This document shows, in pieces, positions 26,146 through 34,210 of a stretch of DNA of 64,000 nucleotides. The translations under genes were made by a program, and so were the position numbers. Position 1 is the stretch's first letter; each line of letters starts with the position of its first letter. The DNA is from Oceanobacillus jeddahensis (GTDB lineage: Bacteria; Bacillota; Bacilli; Bacillales; Amphibacillaceae). Below the pieces are notes generated by a model. The model searched no databases, was not told where the DNA came from, and saw nothing but the letters and a program-made list of their open reading frames with translations. The DNA lies in NCBI RefSeq assembly GCF_000750635.1, contig NZ_CCDM010000003.1, forward strand, positions 521,121 through 585,120. Direction: 5' to 3'.

Positions 26146-26802
26146 CTATGTATTTTTCACTTTTACATTAACAGTGCCTTCTCTTACTGTTTTTCGATTA
26201 ACCATTAAAAATCCAAGTAGAAATCCTGACGTTATGATTAACACCATGACATTTTTCGTTTCAGTATATGCCCAAAACATGAAAGAAACCAGCACCAAAA
26301 GAAATACATAACTAAATAAGACATTTAAAAAATGTTTGAAAGAACTAGGCATAATCCATAATTTTTTCTGGGGCATATCTTCAAGTTTAATCATCTCATA
26401 CAGTTTTTGTTTACTGTTACGGCTAAGTATACGATACCATATTCCTACCAATAGGATAGCAAATAATAGCAATGCTATATTAACCTTTGGAGACATCGGA
26501 ACATTGAAATATTCCATTAAGGGAGCTAAAGAGACGCCTGCTCCATAAGAAACCCCCGCTATGGACATAATACCAGCAATTCCTTTCCTCTCCATTTTTT
26601 CAGTCTATAACTGTTCCGCGATCTCCTGATTTTCTATCCTGAAAATAGTATTTGGAAGCAGCCAAAAGAAAAATGGAAAAATAACTTTCCAAAAGGAGCT
26701 TTCTATATCCATAATGTAGGTTTCTCCGTTAATTATCAAAATCCGATACCGTTCATTGTTAGCTAGATGCCTTATTTCGCTCTTCATAAAACAATATTTC
26801 AT
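26146..26802 (-). pseudogene. DUF443 five-TM protein broken by an in-frame amber codon
   Basis: Two adjacent frames (26605-26802 and 26146-26595) are in the same phase, separated by one TAG after IAEQL. The intact paralogue at 30063 has VEQLKTEKKEK there, so one lysine codon has become TAG. The joined product would be about 213 aa, equal to the intact paralogues (212-217). The N-terminal part has RYRILIINGETYIMD and FPFFFWLLP, the DUF443 hallmarks. The C-terminal part has four hydrophobic segments. The start is probably the internal ATG at 26787 by alignment. The family includes S. aureus TsaI, a type VII toxin immunity protein. Confidence 0.82.
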
Positions 26803-26883
26803 CCTTTCTTTACAAGCTAATGTTATCTATCAGAAACAAGGGAGATTAATGCGAATGCAGCGTGCTTTAAGGCATCCATAAAA

Positions 26884-27140
26884 CGAAACTTCATTCAGTG
26901 GGAGTTTTTCGACGCACAACTCTTTACGATGGGGCGAGTAACCGCAAAAGCTCTTCGATGGGACGAGTAATCGCAGTCCCAGCCCCAACCCCAGGACGTC
27001 GCGAACTTAGTCTGCTTCCTTCATTCTCTCACTGAATTAGCCTGAGTGATTCAGGGAGTTAGCGCCCGTTATCTCCCGCCTAAATAAATTTATTTTCGCT
27101 CTTTATTTTGAGGCGGGAGTTTTACGGACGGTTCTCCGTG
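26884..27140 (+). mobile_element. CGAAAC...CTCCGTG interspersed repeat, copy 1
   Basis: About 257 bp. It starts CGAAACTTCATTCAGTGGGAG and ends GGTTCTCCGTG, as in copies at 32807, 56067 and (inverted, deleted) 59152. The centre has two GATGGGRCGAGTAAYCGCA units, then a hairpin CTCCCGCCT / AGGCGGGAG near 27074-27122. No coding capacity. Confidence 0.8.
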
Positions 27141-27464
27141 ATAAACACTAATGTTTTTAAAGTGATTCCCTTCATATTCATCTGTCTATTCTGGCTATCA
27201 TTCAATTTTTTACTTTTTTATGTTTTGGCTTCCTCTCGGAATTTTAAATTACCAAATACTTTATGGGAAAGCATTTATAAGCTATGTAATATTAAAAATA
27301 GATTTACCAATGTATAGCGCAAAAGAAAAATTAGCTGGATTACCTCCAGTCGAATGCCATACTAAACCCATCCATTCAGATGCATAATAAAAATTTTTAA
27401 CTTTTGAGGGCCGCCTATGTAAACAGTTTTTTATAACATCATTTGCTACATATCGCGTAACAAG
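27141..27464. other. Decayed coding remnant downstream of copy 1
   Basis: A minus-strand frame across about 27290-27420 reads KNFYYASEWMGLVWHSTGG and continues NPANFSFALYIG before a stop. It looks like former protein-coding sequence in the immunity array, but I cannot name it. No start codon with a ribosome site is visible. Confidence 0.3.
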
Positions 27465-27674
27465 TTATGATAATTCATTATTATCTCCACATTTATCGAC
27501 AATACGTTTTAACATGGTACCTATTATAATAGTTGACATACAAACAATAAAAGTGGTCCAGAAAGTGAGTTCAATTTCAAAAGTACCTATTATTAAGATC
27601 CAAACAAATAGTACAATTAAACGCCAGGTATCTTTTTTTAAATTCTTAATTTTTTTGAATAAATTGTGTTTCAT
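27465..27674 (-). CDS. Small two-TM protein in the immunity array, 69 aa
   Basis: The frame starts at 27674 (MKHNLFKKIKNLKKDTW). It has two hydrophobic helices (about 18-34 and 38-57) and a short polar tail. The upstream AGAGGAT could serve as ribosome site. A longer frame from 27800 would begin inside a duplicated junction sequence and is less likely. It follows a DUF4176-like fragment and a repeated 140-bp segment. By position it could be a small immunity protein, but the family is not recognised. Confidence 0.45.
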   Translation of the reverse strand: MKHNLFKKIKNLKKDTWRLIVLFVWILIIGTFEIELTFWTTFIVCMSTIIIGTMLKRIVDKCGDNNELS

Positions 27675-27781
27675 ATTCCTACATCCTCTACAAGATAAAC
27701 TCTCTTTCCTTAATTCCCTCCAATGGAATTTTAACACGCGAATTACTGATTTCATGTTTAGTTTATTTATTTTCACTTTGA

Positions 27782-27925
27782 GCAGTTCAATTGATTGCAT
27801 TCGGAACTTGATTTAACATTTTTAATTAGTTATTTCGAAATAATAATTGATTCATAGAATCAATATGGAGTAAAAAAACTTTAGTAACTACTAAGTTTAT
27901 GAAGAGATTAAAAATATCTAACCTA
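27782..27925. repeat. Array junction repeat R1
   Basis: About 140 bp that recurs, diverged, at 29905-30032 (R3) and 32363-32505 (R2). Shared blocks are TTAATTAGTTATTT-like, GATTCATAGAATCAA, ATGGAGTAAAAAA, TAACTACTAAG and GATTAAAAATA. It lies between decayed LXG-system pieces. Confidence 0.65.
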
Positions 27926-28019
27926 TATAAGAATTCTTGTATCTTTTGATACTGATTAGCCTTTCTTATTTGGTAAAAAGTTCTTAACAAAAGAAGCATA
28001 CCGACGATAATATGCTTCT

Positions 28020-28131
28020 TTATTCCATTGGACCTGTAATCGTTCCTTTTTTAATGTTTGGTATTTCTTCCTGCAACCAGTCTTGAAAAAACTCTTGAAA
28101 GCGTTCTTCTTCATTTATTGAAATTATCAAC
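28020..28131 (-). pseudogene. DUF4176-like C-terminal fragment
   Basis: The minus frame reads NEEERFQEFFQDWLQEE and then IPNIKKGTITGPME before a stop. It matches the C-terminal part of the DUF4176 pseudogene at 32624-33220. It starts directly at the stop of a toxin remnant, so the join looks like a deletion junction. DUF4176 genes are common in LXG toxin operons. Confidence 0.6.
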
Positions 28132-28389
28132 TTAATCCCATAAAGAAAACGGGTTTAGTGCACCCAGACCACTTTCATGCGCATTTCCAAAAGCATCCGC
28201 TGCATAAGATGCCCAACCGTTCACAGTTTCCAGACTATCTTGTCACCTATCTAGTCCATAATATCTTGATACTCGAAAACGTTATTTTCATATGTAAATT
28301 CAAAAGTTATTGTCAGACCTACACTTACTATTACAAAAGCTGCTACTCCTCATGCAACTGAGTTTGAGACGCAAAATCCACTTAGAGCT
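28132..28389 (-). pseudogene. LXG/TspA-like toxin C-terminal remnant A
   Basis: Minus-strand frames give a hydrophobic GVAAFVIVSVGLTITFEFTY, NNVFEYQDIMD, a stop, and after a frameshift ETVNGWASYAADAFGNAHES and GLGALNPFSLWD with a final stop at 28132. A glycine-rich hydrophobic stretch, then a helix and a short LNPFxW end is the pattern of LXG toxin C-termini. At least two stops and one frameshift show decay. It lies downstream of the DUF443 gene at 28477. Confidence 0.6.
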
Positions 28390-28476
28390 GCTGTTTCCAC
28401 CTCCTTGGCAACAAAAATGACTTTGCTTCCATTTTTTTATGCTATTCTCTTATTTAGAAGAGCTAAACCACTTTTT

Positions 28477-29115
28477 TTAGTCTATAAATCTCACAGTAGT
28501 GTAGCCTTCTTCAACTGAAATACGGTTGATAACTAATAGAGCGAAGTAAAACCCCGAACCAATTATTAATATCAAGATATTTCCCGAATCAATATACATT
28601 ACAAAGCCTGATAAAACTAATCCTAAAGCCCAAGTATAGATCATTATTGCTTTGAAAATATGTTTGGTAGATTTAGGTCGAATCCGTATTATACTCTGTT
28701 GTAATGGATTACACTCCATAATATCAATCAAATTCTTTTTACGTTTATGGCTAATGGATAAATATAATAAAGTCACAAGGATTAGTGCAATGATTGAAAG
28801 AATGCTATTGACAAAGAAAGAACTTTGAACTTCAAAATAATCCATTAGAGGTGTTAAAAACTGACCAAGCACAACGGCAATTCCTCCCCACATTATTATC
28901 TGGCCACTATTTACCTTTTCCTTTTTTTCCACATTCAATTTTTCCATAACAGCTTGATCCTCCACTTTAAATACTGGACTAGGCAACAACCAAAAGAAAA
29001 ACGGAAAGATAATTTTTAAAAAGGACCGCTCCATATCCAGGATGTAATGTTCACCGTTAATGATCAGGATTCGATACCTTATATTTTCAGCTAAATGTTG
29101 TACCTCGCAATTCAT
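28477..29115 (-). CDS. DUF443 (tandem five-TM) protein, probable type VII immunity protein
   Basis: A 212-residue membrane protein. The start at 29115 (MNCEVQHLAENIRYRI) follows AAAGGAG at good spacing. The N-terminal cytoplasmic part has RYRILIINGEHYILDMERS, then FPFFFWLLP as the first TM segment and four more at about 80-98, 105-125, 160-180 and 183-203. It is closely related to the gene at 33289 (shared NSILxIIALILVxLLYLSIS and RKKNLID). The DUF443 protein TsaI of S. aureus neutralises the type VII toxin TspA, so an immunity role is inferred. Confidence 0.85.
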   Translation of the reverse strand: MNCEVQHLAENIRYRILIINGEHYILDMERSFLKIIFPFFFWLLPSPVFKVEDQAVMEKLNVEKKEKVNSGQIIMWGGIAVVLGQFLTPLMDYFEVQSSFFVNSILSIIALILVTLLYLSISHKRKKNLIDIMECNPLQQSIIRIRPKSTKHIFKAIMIYTWALGLVLSGFVMYIDSGNILILIIGSGFYFALLVINRISVEEGYTTVRFID

Positions 29116-29181
29116 TAAATATGCTCCTTTTAATTGAGTTATCAACTTGAAAATTCCCAAGACAACGGGGGAAGTCTATAT

Positions 29182-29718
29182 TTATCTTTTTTTACTCCAT
29201 TCTTTTATTACCTTACGTCGTTTAAATGGCTTCATATATATAAAGCTAAGAAAAACAGTGGTACTTAAACATCCGATAATTAATGGTTCTATGCTATTGG
29301 CGATAAAAAACAAAGCAAAAGCAACTATTGCAAACAAAAATGAAAGAACAATAACAACTATTTCTATCCGTGATTGTTTCATTCCTTTATATATACACTC
29401 TTCTAAATAAGAAAAGTCTAAAATAATTGGATGTTTTTTTTCATATTCATAATAGATTTGATATATTTTATCAACTGTAACATAAGCAATTCCTATCCCT
29501 AATATAAGCAAAATAATATCAAGGAGAACATTGGAATAGTTTTGATAAAAACCATTAAGAAGAAAACCAATAATATAAAGCGCAATAACAATTAAATATA
29601 CACTACTAATAGAGTTTTTTTTCCAAAATGGTATTTTATAAATAACTTTTTCATTCTGATCATAAAATAAAGTGTATAGATCCTGGTTTCTATAAATTGG
29701 AATTAAATTTCTTTTCAA
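29182..29718 (-). CDS. Five-TM membrane protein of unknown family, 178 aa
   Basis: Starts with TTG 7 bases after GAGGAGGG. It has a polar N-terminus (IPIYRNQDLYTLFYDQNEKVIY), TM helices at about 38-58, 63-82, 122-140 and 143-160, and a basic C-terminal tail (KPFKRRKVIKEWSKKR). The N-terminal pattern of a short beta-like cytoplasmic piece before paired TM helices resembles DUF443 only in architecture. It lies 66 bp before the DUF443 gene at 28477 in the same orientation, so the two may be co-transcribed. It may be another immunity family. No function is recognised. Confidence 0.65.
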   Translation of the reverse strand: MKRNLIPIYRNQDLYTLFYDQNEKVIYKIPFWKKNSISSVYLIVIALYIIGFLLNGFYQNYSNVLLDIILLILGIGIAYVTVDKIYQIYYEYEKKHPIILDFSYLEECIYKGMKQSRIEIVVIVLSFLFAIVAFALFFIANSIEPLIIGCLSTTVFLSFIYMKPFKRRKVIKEWSKKR

Positions 29719-30062
29719 ATTTTATCCCTCCTCGAAATTTCAACTAAATATAGAGCCTAAACCATCGATTAGTTCTCCTGCTGCAAATCTATACCGCCTA
29801 TAATGAAATAACACTGTACTCTCTTACTCTTCCAGTTGCATTTTTCTTATTTTTTGCCATCAACATGTACTTGAACACTATAATTAAGGATAGAATCCAT
29901 CTGCTTGCATTCGAATCTTAATTTAACATTTTCCAATTAGTTATTTTTCTAATGATGATGGAATCATAGAAGCAACATGGAGTAAAAAGTCTTTTAAGAG
30001 CTACTAAGCTTTTATGTAGAGATTAAAAATACTTATTTTTTATTAATTTCTTATTTAAAGTG
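29719..30062. repeat. Intergenic with array junction repeat R3
   Basis: The segment 29905-30032 repeats R1 and R2 in diverged form. The remaining sequence, AT-rich, shows nothing else clear. Confidence 0.55.
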
Positions 30063-30716
30063 CTAAACTACCTTTTTATAGCCTTTAAATCTCACACTAG
30101 TATGGCCTTCATCAACTGTTACACGACTAGCAAGTAGCAGAAGGAATAATAATCCCGATGTAGTAATTAAAACCATGACATTCCCTGTCTGGATATACAG
30201 TAGAAAACTTAATAGAACAAATCCTAAAAGAAAAATATAAGCCGCAAGAAATTTGAAAATGAGTTTCATTGAACTTAGTCGAATCCATAATACATACTGT
30301 GGTAATCTCTCAAGTTTAATAACATTTTCCAACTTCTTTTTACGCTTATAGCTTATAGAAAAATACAATAAAGCTATCGTTATTAAAACAGGAATAAGGA
30401 GCATAATGTTAACCATTGGAGAACTTGGAATTTCAAAATAATCCATTAATGGTGTTAAAAGGATGCCGATTGCATAGCCCCCTCCTCCTAAAGATATGAC
30501 CAATGAACTTTCCGCCTTTTCCTTTTTTTCTGTCTTCAATTGTTCAACGATGGCATGATCTTCTACTTTAAATACAGGGCTAGGTGCCAGCCAAAAGAGT
30601 AATGGAAATATAATCTTCCAAAATGACCGTTCCATATCCAAGATGTATTGTTCGCCGTTGATAATTAGAATTCGATACCGTATATTTTTAGCTAAACGTT
30701 GTACTTCACAATTCAT
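30063..30716 (-). CDS. DUF443 (tandem five-TM) protein, probable type VII immunity protein
   Basis: A 217-residue paralogue. It has MNCEVQRLAKNIRYRILIIN at the start, FPLLFWLAP as the first TM, LGGGGYAIGILLTPLMDYFE as the second, and three more TM segments ending in VTVDEGHTSVRF. A GAGGAGC site precedes the start. A toxin remnant ends 37 bp upstream (30754), which is the usual toxin-then-immunity order. It differs from the other copies mainly in the loop between TM3 and TM4, as expected if each copy neutralises a different toxin variant. Confidence 0.87.
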   Translation of the reverse strand: MNCEVQRLAKNIRYRILIINGEQYILDMERSFWKIIFPLLFWLAPSPVFKVEDHAIVEQLKTEKKEKAESSLVISLGGGGYAIGILLTPLMDYFEIPSSPMVNIMLLIPVLITIALLYFSISYKRKKKLENVIKLERLPQYVLWIRLSSMKLIFKFLAAYIFLLGFVLLSFLLYIQTGNVMVLITTSGLLFLLLLASRVTVDEGHTSVRFKGYKKVV

Positions 30717-30753
30717 TACAAAAACGCTCCTCTTTAAACCTACTAATTAGTAC

Positions 30754-30935
30754 TTACCAAGAAAATGGAACGATTGCGTCTAGGCTGTTATGCAGGGATG
30801 CACCAACGTTTCTAGTCCCATTTATTACGGTGTCCCATCTACTATCTATTTATTGCCTTGCCCGATCTAATCCATTTAATAAAACTGTCATTCCATTTGA
30901 TAACATTATTTCTATTATTTTATTTCCACTCCTTG
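30754..30935 (-). pseudogene. LXG/TspA-like toxin C-terminal remnant C
   Basis: One minus frame reads NKIIEIMLSNGMTVLLNGLD then a single stop, then WDTVINGTRNVGASLHNS and LDAIVPFSW with the natural stop at 30754. The ending (helix, S/N-rich, then IVPFSW) matches the other remnants. It is immediately upstream of the DUF443 gene. Confidence 0.62.
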
Positions 30936-31039
30936 TTTCATAAGTTTTTCGTTTCCTTAAAGGTCCCTTGCTATCATCATCTGATTAATAAAACATGAAA
31001 AACGCACCGCTTCAGTTAATTGTTTCAGAAAAATAAGTA

Positions 31040-31073
31040 AAAAGGGCAAAGGAATAGCCTTTTCCTCTTTGCC
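31040..31073 (-). terminator. Terminator of the 285-aa membrane protein gene
   Basis: Minus-strand stem GGCAAAG / CTTTGCC followed by CTTTTTACTT. Confidence 0.6.
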
Positions 31074-31229
31074 TAAATACCTTACATATATTCATCTAAG
31101 TTACATCCTCGACTATCTATACTCGAGAAACTAGTTTGTTTTCTGGCCAATCGGTTCATATGATGAGTGTATTTTCTGTACTTCCTACTCTATATTTCGT
31201 AGTTCAACAACCAATTTGCATAAATAAAA

Positions 31230-32087
31230 CTATGAATTATGCTTTTTCAAGTTAGTGTTATTTTTATCTACATACTTTTTCCCGTACCATTCGCTTTTGT
31301 TTACTCCGAATTTTATTCTAAACTCTTCAGAGTATTTATTAAGGTAGTAGCTTCTAATTATATTACTATTCAAAATCAGAAATACTAAAAGAATTAAACA
31401 GACAAGCAGCGGTAAGAAATCGATCAGCCCTCCAATTATACGGGTTTCCAAGTCTCCTGCTGGAGGAAAAATAACCTTGCCAAGATAATACAGACTACCA
31501 ACACCTGCCAAAACACTTAACACACTTTTTTTATTTCTACTGAACCATTCCACGATGGCACTTCTTTTCTTTTTCTCCCCAAATACCATTTCTTTCGCGT
31601 TTTGGTAACTCCGAACAAAAACATAAACAAGACACAAGCTAAATAAGACAGTATACACCATACGCAATGGAAAAGAATATACAGCCAATTGTGCAAGCTT
31701 AAAAAATAATAATATAATCAGGAACACAAAAACTGTAAAAGAAATATTATAAATATAAAATGCCTTTACATTATTTTTCCTCATTAAATACGAGCCTCCA
31801 AATACAGTAATTAACATTAATATACCTTGTACGATTGGATACCAGATACTTGTTAAGAATGGAATATACTCATTATTCATATCAAGTACAATTGATGTAC
31901 TACCCATATTATTTCCCAGGAATATACTCACTCCATAAAAAGCATAGAATCCCCCCATAAAAAACAATATAAATATAATAATCTTTCCAAAAGAAAATCT
32001 CTCTATTGTATCAATAGAATTTTTTGCAAAGCTCTCACTGACCGTATCTTCCACTTGGGAGAAAGATCCTGATAATATATTTTTCAT
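31230..32087 (-). CDS. Six-TM membrane protein, candidate new immunity protein
   Basis: A 285-residue protein with no recognised family. The polar N-terminus (about 35 residues) is followed by TM helices at about 33-53, 75-95, 108-130, 138-158, 190-208 and 218-240. A charged tail of about 40 residues follows (YLNKYSEEFRIKFGVNKSEW). The start follows AAAGGAAA. A toxin C-terminal remnant ends 64 bp upstream in the same orientation. The intact DUF443 genes have the same placement after toxin remnants. An immunity role is therefore inferred from position only. It has its own terminator. Confidence 0.7.
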   Translation of the reverse strand: MKNILSGSFSQVEDTVSESFAKNSIDTIERFSFGKIIIFILFFMGGFYAFYGVSIFLGNNMGSTSIVLDMNNEYIPFLTSIWYPIVQGILMLITVFGGSYLMRKNNVKAFYIYNISFTVFVFLIILLFFKLAQLAVYSFPLRMVYTVLFSLCLVYVFVRSYQNAKEMVFGEKKKRSAIVEWFSRNKKSVLSVLAGVGSLYYLGKVIFPPAGDLETRIIGGLIDFLPLLVCLILLVFLILNSNIIRSYYLNKYSEEFRIKFGVNKSEWYGKKYVDKNNTNLKKHNS

Positions 32088-32151
32088 ATAACATTTCCTT
32101 TCATTTTTGCACAGTGTTTATTACTTACAGTTATTTCATAATGAATAAGCT

Positions 32152-32350
32152 TTATTCATACGTATTCATCCTATAAAAGACATTATCGCCTTTTAATGAA
32201 TCCAAACCAGAATGTACCCATTTCCAATGGATTCAGCTACTGATCCTGCTGTTTCAACAGCTTTGCTGCCAAAGTCTTTGGCACTATTCCAAGTTTTCTC
32301 TGCCGTTTTGCTGCTCCTACATTATCCAATTCATTAATATCCAGCATTTA
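32152..32350 (-). pseudogene. LXG-like toxin C-terminal remnant B
   Basis: Minus frame: KTAEKTWNSAKDFGSKAVET then AGSVAESIGNG. After a one-base shift, VHSGLDSLKG runs to a stop at 32152. Long A/S/K/T-rich helix followed by a DSLK end is usual for LXG toxin tails. The frameshift shows decay. Confidence 0.58.
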
Positions 32351-32362
32351 TTTATATTTCTA

Positions 32363-32505
32363 CAGCAGTTCAATTGCTTACATCGGTACTTTACTTTAAA
32401 ATCTTCCAAATAATTATTTCTTAATGATGATTGATTCGTAAAATAATATTGAGTAAAAAAGCTTTTAGTAACTACTAAGTTTGTGAAGTTATTAAAAATA
32501 GCTAT
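32363..32505. repeat. Array junction repeat R2
   Basis: Diverged copy of the segment at 27782-27925, in the same position relative to a DUF4176 end. Confidence 0.65.
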
Positions 32506-32623
32506 GTAAAAATTATTTTATATCTTTTGGTGCTGATTATTAACATAATTCCTTCTTTGGTAGAAGACTTTTAAAGAAGCATACCGATAATATGCTTCTT
32601 TGCCATAATAATTCCATTTTTTC

Positions 32624-33220
32624 TTATTCCATTGGACCTGTAATCGTTCCTTTTTTAATGTTTGGTTTTTCTTCCTGTAACCAGTCCTCGAAAAGCTTTT
32701 GGAAACTCTCCTATTCTTCATCCTTGAAACCTTCAATGATCACTTTATCTATGTTTTCCTCATTAAAGTAATAAACTTTAGCGGGATTTAATACTTGTGG
32801 ATAAAACGAAACTTCATTCAGTGGGAGTTTTTCGACGCATAGGATGTGCTAGCGCAGACGTTGCGACAACGGTTTTCGATGGGGCGAGTAATCGCAAAAG
32901 CTCTTCGGTGGGGCGAGTAATCGCAGCCCCAGTCCCAGGACGTCGCGAACTTAGTCTGCTTCCTTCATTCTCCCACTGAATTAGCCTAAGTGATTCAGGG
33001 AGTTAACGCCCGTTATCTCCCTCCTAAATAAATTTATTTTCGCTCTTTATTTTGAGGCGGGAGTTTTACGGGCGGTTCTCCGTGATAAAAATATCCTGAG
33101 TAATCATATCATATTCCTTCTTCTTGATTTTCTTCTGAAGGAAGTATCGGAGCCCGGTTCAAAATCATCAGTTTACTTGTTCCTTCTCTATAAATATACA
33201 ATTGAACCAATTGGTAGCAT
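32624..33220 (-). pseudogene. DUF4176 gene split by a mobile repeat
   Basis: A minus-strand frame starts at 33220 (MLPIGSIVYL) behind GAGGGGAAAC. It continues after one frameshift as REGTSKLMIL, reaches YDYSGYFY at about 33091, and resumes beyond the repeat at 32800 as PQVLNPAKVYYFNEENIDKV and IIEGFKDEE. Removal of one repeat copy plus one GATAAAA joins YSGYFY to PQVLNP in phase. An internal TGA, a TAG and the frameshift add to the damage. DUF4176 proteins accompany LXG toxins in type VII operons. Confidence 0.75.
32807..33083 (+). mobile_element. CGAAAC...CTCCGT interspersed repeat, copy 2
   Basis: A 277-bp copy inserted in the DUF4176 gene. It is flanked by GATAAAA on both sides (32800-32806 and 33084-33090), where the uninterrupted gene would have it once. 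The centre has two GAGTAATCGCA units about 30 bp apart. It is about 90% alike to copy 1 by eye. Confidence 0.85.
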
Positions 33221-33288
33221 AATTGTTTCCCCTCTCTTTACCTACTATTGTTTTCACTATTTTTTATCCGTAGTTTAAATTGCTTTTT

Positions 33289-33927
33289 TCAATCTTTAAA
33301 TCCCACTGTAGTATAGCCTTCTTCAACTGTAATACGATTGGATAACAAAAAAGCGAACAAAAATACTGATGCAATAATTAACAGCATAATATTCTGAGTT
33401 TCTATAAATCCTACAAAGAACAATAGATTTAATCCTAATAATCCAGTATAGACTGTTATTACTTTGAAAATATGTTTGATAGATTTAGGCCAAACCTGTA
33501 TTATATTCTGTTGTAATGTCTTAAGTTCAACAACATCAATCAGATTCTTTTTACGCGTACGGCTAATGGATAAATATAATAAAGCCACAAGGATTAGTGC
33601 AATGATTAAAAGAATGCTATTGACGAAGACAGAGCTTTGAACTTCAAAATAATCCATTAAAGGGGTTAAAAGAATACCATGCACATAAGCAAATCCTCCT
33701 AAAGATATCAGTAACGCTCCGTCTGTCTTTTTCCTTTTCGGTGCTTTCAACTGTTCCACAATATCCTGATCTTCCAATTTAAATATAGAGCTAGGTACTA
33801 TCCAAAAAAGAAAAGGAAAGATAATTTTCCAAAAAGATCTCTCCATATCCAGGATATAATGCTCATCGTTAATAACCAAAATTCGATATCTTATGTTTTT
33901 TGCTAAATGTTGTACTTCGCAATTCAT
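33289..33927 (-). CDS. DUF443 (tandem five-TM) protein, probable type VII immunity protein
   Basis: A 212-residue paralogue starting MNCEVQHLAKNIRYRILVIN, with FPFLFWIVP as TM1 and four further TM helices, ending RITVEEGYTTVGFKD. The start follows GGGGAGAGG. A toxin remnant stops 36 bp upstream (33964). A DUF4176 pseudogene follows, giving the order toxin tail, immunity, DUF4176. It is the closest relative of the 28477 gene, so one probably arose by duplication of the other. Confidence 0.87.
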   Translation of the reverse strand: MNCEVQHLAKNIRYRILVINDEHYILDMERSFWKIIFPFLFWIVPSSIFKLEDQDIVEQLKAPKRKKTDGALLISLGGFAYVHGILLTPLMDYFEVQSSVFVNSILLIIALILVALLYLSISRTRKKNLIDVVELKTLQQNIIQVWPKSIKHIFKVITVYTGLLGLNLLFFVGFIETQNIMLLIIASVFLFAFLLSNRITVEEGYTTVGFKD

Positions 33928-33963
33928 TTAATAACCTCTCCCCTTTAAGCTTACAAATACCTA

Positions 33964-34176
33964 TCAATAAAATGAATTTATTACATCTAAGCTATCATGT
34001 AGAGTCTCACCAACGTTACCTGTCCAATTTATTACTGATAACAAATTATGTACCGCAGCTTCACTTACAGATTTATCATTATTAAACTTATCATCATACA
34101 TACTATAACCAAAGCCTAATGTACCAAAAACAGGACCTGCTGCTTTCCCATATTCTAGAATCTTCTCAGTATTATC
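33964..34176 (-). pseudogene. LXG/TspA-like toxin C-terminal remnant D (longest open)
   Basis: About 70 codons without a stop: KILEYGKAAGPVFGTLGFGY, SMYDDKFNNDKSVSEAAVHN, LLSVINWTGNVGETLHDSLD and VINSFY, then TGA at 33964. Glycine-rich hydrophobic start, acidic middle and a short aromatic end match membrane-acting LXG toxin tails. A one-base shift near 34176 links it to QNDTYNFK upstream. No start codon and no LXG domain are present. Confidence 0.65.
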
Positions 34177-34210
34177 TTGAAATTATACGTATCATTCTGC
34201 TGGAAAACTT

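Noticed and set aside
27108..27317. Plus-strand 69-codon frame
   Set aside because: Starts inside repeat copy 1, has no ribosome site, and overlaps an antisense decayed coding remnant.
32518..32736. 72-codon minus frame rich in K and R
   Set aside because: It is the wrong phase of the DUF4176 pseudogene end, whose true frame matches the copy at 28020.
32870..32940. Possible CRISPR-like array (repeated GAGTAATCGCA units)
   Set aside because: Only two imperfect units with about 30-bp period, no unique spacers, and the same pair occurs inside other dispersed repeats.
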